DNA of 64,000 bases. Source: JAOPZW01 sp963803375. GTDB taxonomy: Bacteria > Actinomycetota > Thermoleophilia > Solirubrobacterales > Solirubrobacteraceae. Below are positions 17,082 through 24,251 of this stretch, piece by piece. The notes below the pieces were generated by a model. That model made no database searches. It worked only from the letters and a program-made list of their open reading frames with translations, and was not told where the DNA came from. How positions within the stretch are numbered: position 1 is the stretch's first letter; each line of letters opens with the position of its first letter. The DNA lies in assembly GCA_963803375.1 (NCBI GenBank), contig CAWDMB010000016.1:186001-250000 (forward strand), given 5' to 3'. The position numbers and the translations under genes are program-made.

Positions 17082-18575
17082 ATGGATCTGCAGGATCCCG
17101 AACTCCTCCAGGGCCTGGTTGAGCGCGCGAGCCGGCCGGACTTCGCTCGCTTCCAGTCGCAGCTGCGCTCCTCGGGCAACTGCGCGCACCCGGTCCTGCT
17201 CAAGGGCCACATCGAGACCTGCGACGGGCACGGCAACAAGCGCGTGTGGTCGACCGCGACCGAGCCCGACGGCGTGCTGCGCAAGGCGTGCGGGAACCGC
17301 CGCGAAGCGGTATGCCCGCCGTGCGCAGAGCGCTACCGCCAGGACGCCTATCACCTGATCGCGGCGGGCCTGCGCGGCGGTAAGGGCATCCCGGACACGG
17401 TCGCCGGGCATCCGCTCGTGTTCGTCACGCTCACCGCGCCGAGCTTCGGCCTCGTCCACACCCGCGCAGCCGGGCCCGACGGGAACCCGCGGCGCTGCCG
17501 ACCACGCCGCGACGCGCCGAACTGCGAGCACGGCGTGCGGCTGAGCTGCAGCGCGATCCACGCCGACGACGACCCGTGCCTGGGCGAGCCGATCTGCGCG
17601 CAGTGCTTCGACTATGGCCGCGCGCTGATCTGGAATAACCTGCTCGGCGAGCTGTGGCGGCGGACGACGATCTATCTGCCGCGCAAGCTCGCGCGCGTGA
17701 CCGGCGTGACGCAGAAGCGGCTCAAGCGCCAGGTGCGCGTCTCCTACGTGAAGGTCGCCGAGTACCAGCACCGGGGCCTGATCCATCTGCACGCGGTGAT
17801 TCGGCTCGACCGCGCGATGCCGAAGTACCGCGCGCACGTCGTCCAACCGCCGCGGCGCGGGTTCACCGTCGAGCTGCTCGAAGACGCGATCCGCGTCGCC
17901 GCACGCGACGTCACCGTGCCCGCCCCGGACGGGGTCGGCGGCGGCTACGTGACCTGGGGACCGCAGCTCGACGTGCAGCGGATCGGCGCCGGGCAGGCGC
18001 TGGAGTCGCGGCGGTGCGCGAGGTACCTCGCGAAGTATGCGACCAAGGCGACCGAACAGGCCGGCGGTGTGCTGCACCCCGTGACCGAGCACCAGGTCGA
18101 CGCCCTCCCGGTCCGCGAGCACGTTCGCACCTACCTGCGCCACGCGTTCGCGCTCGATACCGAGTTGACCGATCACCGGCTCGCGCGGACCGCGCACGCC
18201 TTCGGCTACCGCGGGCACTGCCTCACGAAGTCGCGCCGGTACTCGACCACGTTCAAGGCGCTGCGCCAGGCGCGCGAGGCGTTCGTGCACGCGCAGCTGC
18301 TCGCCCGCTCGCGCGACGAATCACAACGTGCGCTCGCCGCGGCGGGCCCGAGCGAGCGGACGGCGTGCATGCACTTCGCCGGGCAGGGCCACTTCACAAC
18401 CGCAGACGCGTATCTGGCCCGGTCTGAGCACGCGAGGGAGCGAGAACGACGACGGATCGGCCGCGAGGCGCGTTCCGGCGCCCTGGCGGATCGGTGGACG
18501 GCGAGTCGCGGCGGGAGTCCGGAGATCGGGCGGGAAGAGGTCGGGCTGGCTACGGGAGGCGGGGCGGATGGGTGA
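17082..18575 (+). CDS. RepSA-like rolling-circle replication initiator
   Basis: A 497-residue initiator of the pSAM2 RepSA type, which nicks DNA at the element's double-strand origin to start rolling-circle replication. Motif 1 is FVTLTAPSFG (from residue 114), motif 2 is HLH with metal-binding His235 and His237 (GLIHLHAVIRLD), and motif 3 is Y315LAKY319 (RYLAKYATK) holding the catalytic tyrosine. Cysteine pairs (CPPCAERY, CAQCFDYG) suggest a zinc-binding N-terminal half. ATG 17082 follows AAAGGA at good spacing. Its end overlaps the excisionase-like gene by 8 bases. Presence of Rep implies an excised, replicating circular form. Confidence 0.85.
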   Translation: MDLQDPELLQGLVERASRPDFARFQSQLRSSGNCAHPVLLKGHIETCDGHGNKRVWSTATEPDGVLRKACGNRREAVCPPCAERYRQDAYHLIAAGLRGGKGIPDTVAGHPLVFVTLTAPSFGLVHTRAAGPDGNPRRCRPRRDAPNCEHGVRLSCSAIHADDDPCLGEPICAQCFDYGRALIWNNLLGELWRRTTIYLPRKLARVTGVTQKRLKRQVRVSYVKVAEYQHRGLIHLHAVIRLDRAMPKYRAHVVQPPRRGFTVELLEDAIRVAARDVTVPAPDGVGGGYVTWGPQLDVQRIGAGQALESRRCARYLAKYATKATEQAGGVLHPVTEHQVDALPVREHVRTYLRHAFALDTELTDHRLARTAHAFGYRGHCLTKSRRYSTTFKALRQAREAFVHAQLLARSRDESQRALAAAGPSERTACMHFAGQGHFTTADAYLARSEHARERERRRIGREARSGALADRWTASRGGSPEIGREEVGLATGGGADG

Positions 18576-18978
18576 TGGGGAGATTCGGGCGCTGGCGACG
18601 GTCACGCTGGACGTGCGCTCGCTCGATGCGGAGGCGATCGACCGGCTGGCGGAGCTGGTCGAGGCGCGGATCGCGGGACGGCGCGAGTCGCCTGCGGACC
18701 GGCTGCTGTCGGTCGATGCCGTGGCCGAGCTGACCGGGTTGTCGCGGTCGCTGGTCTATCGGGAGATCGAGCGCGGGAATCTGCGGGCGTACAAAGTCGG
18801 GGCGCGGCTGAGGATCGATCCGGCGGCTGTGGCGAGCTGGAAGGAGCGCTGCCAGGTGCGGCCACGGTCGGCGCCGCCGATCTATGAGCCGGTGACGCAG
18901 GCGCGTCGCCGTGGCGTGTCGAGCGTGTTCGTCGACGAGCTCGACGCGATCGAGCGGCAGGCGGGGCGGGCGGCTTGA
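18568..18978 (+). CDS. excisionase-like helix-turn-helix protein
   Basis: A 136-residue protein with a central MerR/excisionase-type winged helix: LLSVDAVAELTGLSRSLVYR, then EIERGNLRAYKVGARLRID and AVASW (about residues 48-92). Proteins of this type bind att DNA and steer the integrase towards excision. The N-terminal half is acidic and helical. It overlaps Rep by eight bases and its TGA overlaps the TTG start of the integrase, placing rep-xis-int in one coupled operon. It is longer than minimal Xis proteins (about 60-70 residues), so an additional regulatory role is possible. Confidence 0.8.
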   Translation: MGDGEIRALATVTLDVRSLDAEAIDRLAELVEARIAGRRESPADRLLSVDAVAELTGLSRSLVYREIERGNLRAYKVGARLRIDPAAVASWKERCQVRPRSAPPIYEPVTQARRRGVSSVFVDELDAIERQAGRAA

Positions 18979-20126
18979 AGATCCAGGTGTTGCCGGATGG
19001 GCGCTACCGGATCCGGTACTACGTCGCCGGGCACGGTTCGCCGAAGCGGCAGCGGACGTTCTCGCGCAGGAAGGATGCCGAGCGCTTCGCGGCCGAGATC
19101 GAGCGGCGCAAGGAGCTGAGCGAGCTGGTGCTGTTCGATCAGGCGAACCGGACCGTGGAGGAGCTGGCGAAGGAGTGGTGGCGCCGACACGTCGTGCCGA
19201 ACCTGGCGGAGTGGACGCGGCGCGGCTACAAGCCGTTGCTGGCAAATCATGTACAGCCGCGGCTCGGGTTCTACAAGCTGCGCGAGATCACGCCCGAGGT
19301 CATCGCGGACTTCCGCGCCGACCTGGAGTCGGCCGGCGCCGGGCGCCACGCGGTGCGGGTCTCGATGGTGATGCTGCAGAGCATGTTCAAGCACGCGATC
19401 CGGTGGCGCTGGGTGCCGGGTCCGAACCCGGTGCAGCAGGTCGAGAAGCCGAGCGGCCGGCGCGAGCGCGCGATCGTGTGCCTGGCGCCGGTCCAGGTCG
19501 AGGCGATCCGGACCTGGCTGCTCGAGCACGAGAAGCTGTACGCGGCGACGATGGTGTCGGTGATCGCTTACCAGGGCCTTCGCGCGCCCGAGGAACTCCT
19601 CGCGGTCGAGGTGCGGCACGTGCGCGCGCGGACGCTGCTGGTCGAGCAGCGCAACATCGACGGCGAGATCGTCGGCGGCCAGAAGGTCCGTGGCTTCCAT
19701 CCGCGCGCGGTCGATCTACTGGAGCCGGTCAAGCGCGACATCAGCGCCTACCTGCTCGCGACGGGCATCCGCTCCGGGCTCCTGTTCCCACGTGCGGACG
19801 GCGAGCCGTGGCGCTCGCACGACTGGAAGAACTGGACCCGGCGCGTCTGGCACGTCGCGCGCGAGGGCGCGGGCATAGAGTCGATGCCGCCGTACGACCT
19901 GCGGCACGCGTGCGCGTCGCTGCAGGTTCGCGCCGGCACGTCGATCCCGGAGCTGGCGGAGCAGATGGGCCACTCGCCGGCGATGACGCTGAACACCTAC
20001 GCGCACGTGATCCGCGAGCTGAAGGGCGAGCCGGTCGTGTCGGCCGAGGAGCAGGTCGAGCAGGCTCGCCGGGAGCTACCGGGACGCTTTCGGGACGTCG
20101 GGGCGAAAGCGGCCGATGCGTCGTAG
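18975..20126 (+). CDS. int: tyrosine-family integrase
   Basis: A 383-residue site-specific recombinase. An N-terminal arm-type DNA-binding domain (DGRYRIRYYVAGHG...KDAERFAAEIE) is followed by the helical core-binding domain (~60-160) and the catalytic domain: Arg203 in YQGLRAPEE, Arg310 and neighbouring His311 in YDLRHACAS, His333 in MGHSPA and nucleophile Tyr342 in NTYAHV. The first box has Tyr where His is usual in HxxR, as in many actinobacterial integrases. TTG 18975 overlaps the upstream stop. It reads towards attR, 27 bases from the tRNA-Phe gene, its evident target. Confidence 0.9.
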   Translation: MKIQVLPDGRYRIRYYVAGHGSPKRQRTFSRRKDAERFAAEIERRKELSELVLFDQANRTVEELAKEWWRRHVVPNLAEWTRRGYKPLLANHVQPRLGFYKLREITPEVIADFRADLESAGAGRHAVRVSMVMLQSMFKHAIRWRWVPGPNPVQQVEKPSGRRERAIVCLAPVQVEAIRTWLLEHEKLYAATMVSVIAYQGLRAPEELLAVEVRHVRARTLLVEQRNIDGEIVGGQKVRGFHPRAVDLLEPVKRDISAYLLATGIRSGLLFPRADGEPWRSHDWKNWTRRVWHVAREGAGIESMPPYDLRHACASLQVRAGTSIPELAEQMGHSPAMTLNTYAHVIRELKGEPVVSAEEQVEQARRELPGRFRDVGAKAADAS

Positions 20127-20150
20127 TCGCGCGATCGGCGCCGTAGAGCG

Positions 20151-20195
20151 GATGGCGAGACCCGGACTCGAACCGGGGACACCACGATTTTCAGT
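20151..20195. other. attR: 45-bp repeat within tRNA-Phe
   Basis: Perfect match to 10881-10925. It overlaps the 3' half of the functional tRNA-Phe gene, so integration restores a complete tRNA on the right side of the element. Crossover presumably occurs within the anticodon stem-loop to T-arm segment. Confidence 0.9.
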
Positions 20196-20225
20196 CGTGT
20201 GCTCTACCAACTGAGCTATCTCGCC
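20153..20225 (-). tRNA. tRNA-Phe (anticodon GAA)
   Basis: Read on the minus strand, GGCGAGA opens a 7-bp acceptor stem that closes with TCTCGCC before discriminator A. The D arm (AGCTCAGTTGGTAGAGC), anticodon loop CTGAAAA with anticodon GAA, and T arm (GTTCGAGTC) are all standard; total 73 bases, CCA not encoded. Its 3' half is the attachment site of the integrated element. Confidence 0.95.
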
Positions 20226-20262
20226 GCTGGGCCGGTCAGGGTACCGCGGTAGCCTCGCGGCG

Positions 20263-21654
20263 GTGGCCCGCCGTCGCACGCGGATCCTCGCCGGGACCGT
20301 GGTCGGCGTCGTCGTCGCGGCCGCGCTCGTCGCGCTCCTGCTCCGCGGGGGCGACGCTGCGCGCGAGCGCGCCCCGGCCGCGGTCGCGGACGAGCCGCTC
20401 GCCTACCTGACCGGGCTGGCCGGCGCCGATCTCCTCGTCGACGCCGACGGCCGGGCGCCGCTCGCCGCGGTCGTCCTCGCGCGCCTGCTGCCGTCGCTCA
20501 CCGGCGGCGCGGTGGCCGGTGCGACGGCGAACGCGCTCGCGTCGGGACGGGCCGCGATCGCGCTCACGGGAGCGGGGCGGACGCTCGCGCTCACGGCTCC
20601 CGACGCGGCCGCGCTGCGCGCGATCGGCCGCGGCCTGCGCCGCGCCGGCCGCCATCGCGGCGCCCGGCTCTTCGGCGCGCGCGGCGCGGCGCTCGCGGTG
20701 CGGGGCGCGACGCTGTTGGCCGCGTCGACGGCCGCCGACCTGCGCCGCGCCCTCGACGCCCGCGCCGCGCCGGCGGCGCGCTTCGCGCGCGCCTCGTTCG
20801 AGCGCCGCCTGCGGGGGCTGCCGGCCGCTCGCGCGGCGGTCCGCGCGACGTTCGCGCCGCGCTCGCTGCTGCGCGCCCGCGCGTCCGCGCTCGCGGCGTC
20901 GCGGTGGGGCCGGTCGCTGCGCGACGGCGCCGCCGTGCTCGTCGCGGACGCGACCGGCGCGCGCGTGCCGTTCCGGATCACGGCCGAGCCCGCCGGGCTC
21001 ACGGCCGCCGACCTGCCGGTGGCGACGGGCCCGCGGGAGCCGGTCGCGCGCGGGGCGGCCCCGCTCGTCCTCGGCGTGCGCAGCCTCGCGCGGCTCGCGA
21101 GCTTCGCCTCCGCCGCGGGGCTCGAACCGTTCGCGACGCTGGCCCGCCTGCCCGGACCGCTGCGCCCGGACATCGGCGCGCTCACCGCCGACGCGACGCT
21201 GACGAGCCGCGACGGCCGGCGCTACACGGCGCGCACCGAGCCGCCCGATCCCGGGGACTGGCGCGAGAAGCTCGGGCGCCTCGACGCGCTGTCGGGCCTG
21301 ATCCGGGCGACGGGGCTGGCCGACGTGCGCGTCGACCGATCGCGCGACGGCGCGTACACGCTCGAGCAGGGCGGCCGCCCGGTCGCCCGCGCCGGCGTCT
21401 TCGGGCGCGCGCTCGTGCTGTCGACCGATCCGCGCGCCGACCTGCGCGCGGCCGCCGCGGTGCCGGCCACGCCGCCGCCGCCCGGCGCCCGCGGCGCGCT
21501 CACGCTGCGCCTGACCCCGGACGGCGCGCGCCGCCTGCTGCTCGGCGGCGCCGCGCTGCCGGGCCTCCTGCTCGACCACCTCGGGGACCTCACCGGCTCC
21601 GCGCGCGTCGAGTTGACGGGCGTGACCGGCGAGCTGCGCCTCGGCGTGCGCTGA
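20263..21654 (+). CDS. membrane-anchored protein of unknown function
   Basis: A 463-residue protein with one N-terminal membrane anchor (about residues 9-27, after a basic ARRRTR start) and a long Ala/Arg/Leu-rich extracellular or periplasm-facing region. The layout (anchor, then a globular body with repeated strand-helix units such as RGALTLRLTPDGARRLLLGG) recalls DUF3352-type actinobacterial envelope proteins, but I do not recognise a diagnostic motif. The start is GTG 20263 in the short gap after the tRNA. It is transcribed alone and faces the lipase-like gene. Confidence 0.6.
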   Translation: MARRRTRILAGTVVGVVVAAALVALLLRGGDAARERAPAAVADEPLAYLTGLAGADLLVDADGRAPLAAVVLARLLPSLTGGAVAGATANALASGRAAIALTGAGRTLALTAPDAAALRAIGRGLRRAGRHRGARLFGARGAALAVRGATLLAASTAADLRRALDARAAPAARFARASFERRLRGLPAARAAVRATFAPRSLLRARASALAASRWGRSLRDGAAVLVADATGARVPFRITAEPAGLTAADLPVATGPREPVARGAAPLVLGVRSLARLASFASAAGLEPFATLARLPGPLRPDIGALTADATLTSRDGRRYTARTEPPDPGDWREKLGRLDALSGLIRATGLADVRVDRSRDGAYTLEQGGRPVARAGVFGRALVLSTDPRADLRAAAAVPATPPPPGARGALTLRLTPDGARRLLLGGAALPGLLLDHLGDLTGSARVELTGVTGELRLGVR

Positions 21655-21765
21655 CCGGGGCGGTGCCGTCGCATCGCCCCGCGCCGCCCGCCGTGCGCGG
21701 CACCCGCGCGTGTCGCGGCCGGCGACGCGGTGGTGGACGGTCGTCGGGTCGTGCTCGCGCGTGCG

Positions 21766-22971
21766 TCACCCGAGCCGCTCGCGCAGCAGCGCGAGGACGG
21801 CGGGGTGGCGCAGGAGCTCGAGGTGGTGGACGCCGCCGACGTGCGCGAGCTGAGCCTCGAAGCCGACGCGGCGGCCGCCCGCGCCGTGCGCGCTCGCGGG
21901 CAGCACGAGCCCGTCGCCGACGAGCCGTCCGAGCGGGTGGCGCGGGCTGCGCGTGATCGTCGCGCTGACGAACGTGTGGTCGGCGCCGGCGAGCAGCGGG
22001 ACCTCGCGCCGGGCGGCGGCCCGCAGGGCGTCGGGGTCCCGTCCCTGCCAGTCGGCGTCGACGAGCGAGCCCGAGCGCAGGTCGCGGATGCCCGCGCTGC
22101 GCCGGCGCAGCAGACCGGCGACCGGGCGGGTCTCGGGGACGACGTGCAGCGCCGCGCTCGCGAAGTGCACGGCCTGGGCCAGGGGCGCGCCGAGGTGCGG
22201 CGTGCCGAGTGAGACGACGTCGCTGACGAGCGCGGTCCAGGCGGCGTCCTCCTCGGCTCCGTGATGGGTGGCGCTGCGTGCCACGAGGCCGCCCATCGAG
22301 TGCCCGACGAGCGCGATCCGGCGCACCGGCACGGGCCAGGCGTCGACGAGCGCGCCGAGCAGCGCGTGCAGCGCGCGGCCGTTCTCGGCGATGTGCAGGC
22401 CCGTCGAGTAGCGGACGTCGACCGGCGTCCAGCCGCGCTCGCGCGCGAGCACGTCGCCGAACGTCTCGCCGTCGTGGCGCCACGAGTGCTCGGTCTCGAA
22501 GAGGCCGTGGACGAAGAGGACGACGTCGCCCGACGCCGACGGATAGGCGGCGGCCAGCGCGCCAGGCTCCGCCGCGACGGCGCGCCCGGCCACGCGCGCG
22601 CTCATCGGCTCGTGCAGGGCGCTGCCCTCGCGCGCGAGCACGTCGCCGCGCAGGCCGGTCACGACCGCCACGGCGCCGGCCCCGCGCGGCGTCCTCGTGA
22701 CGGCGCGCCCGCGCGGCCCGCGCGCGGCCAGGGCGCCGTCGGCGAGCCTGCCGCCGGCGGCCGCTCCGACGCCCATCGCCGCCCAGACGCCGCTCGCGAT
22801 CGCGTCGTGCAGCGTGCGGGCGGGGGCCGCGCTGGGGCCGACCGCGCCGAAGGCCCGGTCGGCGATCGCCCCGTGGACGCTCCTCAGGCCGCCGAGGCCC
22901 GCCCGGAGCTCGTCGAAGGCCAGCGCGCTCAGCGCTCGCAGCTCGTCGGGGTCGCGCATCGGGGCCTGCAT
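21766..22971 (-). CDS. alpha/beta hydrolase, lipase/PGAP1-like
   Basis: A 401-residue hydrolase. The N-terminal ~150 residues are helical and family-specific. The alpha/beta core begins at VVLFVHGLFETEHSW (oxyanion His-Gly), with the nucleophile elbow GHSMGG near residue 224, a GTPHLGAPLAQ segment typical of PGAP1/lipase-like enzymes, and a final His in VGGVHHLELL. It probably cleaves an ester or lipid in the cytosol; no signal peptide is apparent. ATG 22971 is preceded by a tandem-repeat array that occupies the intergenic region. Confidence 0.8.
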   Translation of the reverse strand: MQAPMRDPDELRALSALAFDELRAGLGGLRSVHGAIADRAFGAVGPSAAPARTLHDAIASGVWAAMGVGAAAGGRLADGALAARGPRGRAVTRTPRGAGAVAVVTGLRGDVLAREGSALHEPMSARVAGRAVAAEPGALAAAYPSASGDVVLFVHGLFETEHSWRHDGETFGDVLARERGWTPVDVRYSTGLHIAENGRALHALLGALVDAWPVPVRRIALVGHSMGGLVARSATHHGAEEDAAWTALVSDVVSLGTPHLGAPLAQAVHFASAALHVVPETRPVAGLLRRRSAGIRDLRSGSLVDADWQGRDPDALRAAARREVPLLAGADHTFVSATITRSPRHPLGRLVGDGLVLPASAHGAGGRRVGFEAQLAHVGGVHHLELLRHPAVLALLRERLG

Positions 22972-22992
22972 GACCGACGTACCTGCGCACGG

Positions 22993-23237
22993 GCGCCGGG
23001 TTACGACCGACCGTCATCGCCTGCCCCGGTAGGGCGCCGGGTTACGACCGACCGTCATCGCGTGCCCCGGTAGGGCGACGGGTTACGACGGACCGTCATC
23101 GCGTGCCCCGGTAGGGCGCCGGGTTACGACCGACCGTCATCGCCTGCCCGGTAGGGCGCCGGGTTACGACCGACCGTCATCGCCTGCCCCGGTAGGGCGC
23201 CGGGTTACGACCGACCGCCAACGCGTGCCCCGGTCGG
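22993..23237. repeat. six-copy 41-bp tandem repeat array
   Basis: Six head-to-tail copies begin at about 22993, 23034, 23075, 23116, 23156 and 23197; the fourth unit is 40 bp. Each contains GGGTTACGACCGACCGTCAT and a small hairpin-forming part (CCCCGGTAGGGCGCCGGG). Copies differ by only a few substitutions, implying recent amplification. There are no spacers, so this is not a CRISPR array. It lies between the M23 peptidase stop and the lipase-like start, both leftward. Confidence 0.9.
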
Positions 23238-23257
23238 CGTACGGCGCGCGCGGCGAC

Positions 23258-24193
23258 CTACCGCTCCCACGAGCGCAGCAGCGCCAGCGGTTCGATCGGC
23301 CGGCTGGCCGGGCCGGCGCGCCAGCCCCCGACCCAGACCTCGAAGTGAAGGTGCGGTCCGGTCGCGTCGCCCGTGCGCCCGACCGCGCAGAGCGGTTGGC
23401 CGGCGGCGACGGGCTGGCCGGCGAGCACGCGCGGGGACCCCTGCTGGCAATGCGCGAAGAAGAAGTCGTGGCCGTCGGCGCCCTTCTCGACGACGTAGAC
23501 GCCGGCGCCCGCGGGCTGATCGCCGACGGCGGAGATGGTGCCCGCCACCGGCGCGACGACGGGCGTCCCCTCGGCGGCCGCGAGGTCCTGGCCCTGGTGC
23601 GTATAGCCGTTGCGGGGCGCGCCGAAGCCGTCGCCGTAGGTGTGCGGCCCGGCGACCGGGAACACGCCGGTCGCCGGCGGCGCGGGGGCCGGGGCCGGCG
23701 CGGGCGGGGGCGGGGGCGGGGGCGGGGGCGCGCGCACGGTGAGCGCGGCGCGCCCCGGCGCGCGCGCCGTGCGCGCCAGCGTGAGGCCGCTCGGGCCCCG
23801 CGCGTCGATCCGCACGCGGTAGCGCCCGGGCGAGAGCCGCGTTCCGCGCCGCCAGCTGGCGACGACGGTCGCGCTCGGGCGCACGCGCCCGAGCTCCAGC
23901 ACGAGGGCGCGCCCGCGCCGCGGCTGGACGACGACGCGCGCGATCACCCGGCCGGGCTCGTCGAGCCCGAGGCGCAGGGCGATGCGCGGGAGCCCCGGGC
24001 TCGTGACCACCGCCGGCGTGACCCGCAGGAGCGTGGCTACCGGGCGCGCCGGAGCGCCGTACAGCGCGCCTCCGGTGGACGTCGGTGGGACGGCCCCGCC
24101 GGCCGCCGCGGCGCAGGCGGGGGCGGGCAGCGCGAACGCGGCCGCCGTCGCGGCCGGGGCGAGCCAGAGCACGTGCGCGCGGCGCCGCGGCAT
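23258..24193 (-). CDS. secreted M23-family metallopeptidase
   Basis: A 311-residue secreted protein with a signal peptide (residues ~1-30, RRRAHVLW... to ACAAA), an immunoglobulin-like middle, a proline/alanine linker (~155-175) and a C-terminal lysostaphin-type domain. The zinc ligands lie in THQGQDL (His and Asp of HxGxD-like motif) and PHLHFEVW (HxH). M23 enzymes cut peptide cross-links in peptidoglycan, or act as non-catalytic regulators. Its neighbours include M14 and NlpC/P60 genes, making a small cell-wall group. Confidence 0.85.
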   Translation of the reverse strand: MPRRRAHVLWLAPAATAAAFALPAPACAAAAGGAVPPTSTGGALYGAPARPVATLLRVTPAVVTSPGLPRIALRLGLDEPGRVIARVVVQPRRGRALVLELGRVRPSATVVASWRRGTRLSPGRYRVRIDARGPSGLTLARTARAPGRAALTVRAPPPPPPPPPAPAPAPAPPATGVFPVAGPHTYGDGFGAPRNGYTHQGQDLAAAEGTPVVAPVAGTISAVGDQPAGAGVYVVEKGADGHDFFFAHCQQGSPRVLAGQPVAAGQPLCAVGRTGDATGPHLHFEVWVGGWRAGPASRPIEPLALLRSWER

Positions 24194-24251
24194 CCCGGCA
24201 CAGCATCGGCCGCGGTCCGGGCGCCGGACACGGGCGCACGCGATCTTGCGT

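Larger units (their letters stand above)
10881..20195. mobile_element. tRNA-Phe-integrated element with RepSA-like initiator
   Basis: A 45-bp perfect direct repeat (10881-10925 and 20151-20195) bounds about 9.3 kb. The right copy is the 3' half of an intact tRNA-Phe gene; the left copy is the displaced fragment, as expected when a tyrosine integrase recombines into a tRNA. Inside, in order: protease, TPR/PIN-like protein, small helical protein, CutA and XRE repressor (both leftward), Cys-rich protein, Rep, excisionase-like protein, integrase. The int-xis-rep end resembles the replication-integration module of actinomycete integrative elements such as pSAM2. No FtsK/TraB-type translocase or other transfer gene is present, so self-transmission is unlikely. 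Confidence 0.9.

Noticed and set aside
22993..23237. CRISPR array
   Set aside because: Units are contiguous with no unique spacers, and no cas genes are in the window.
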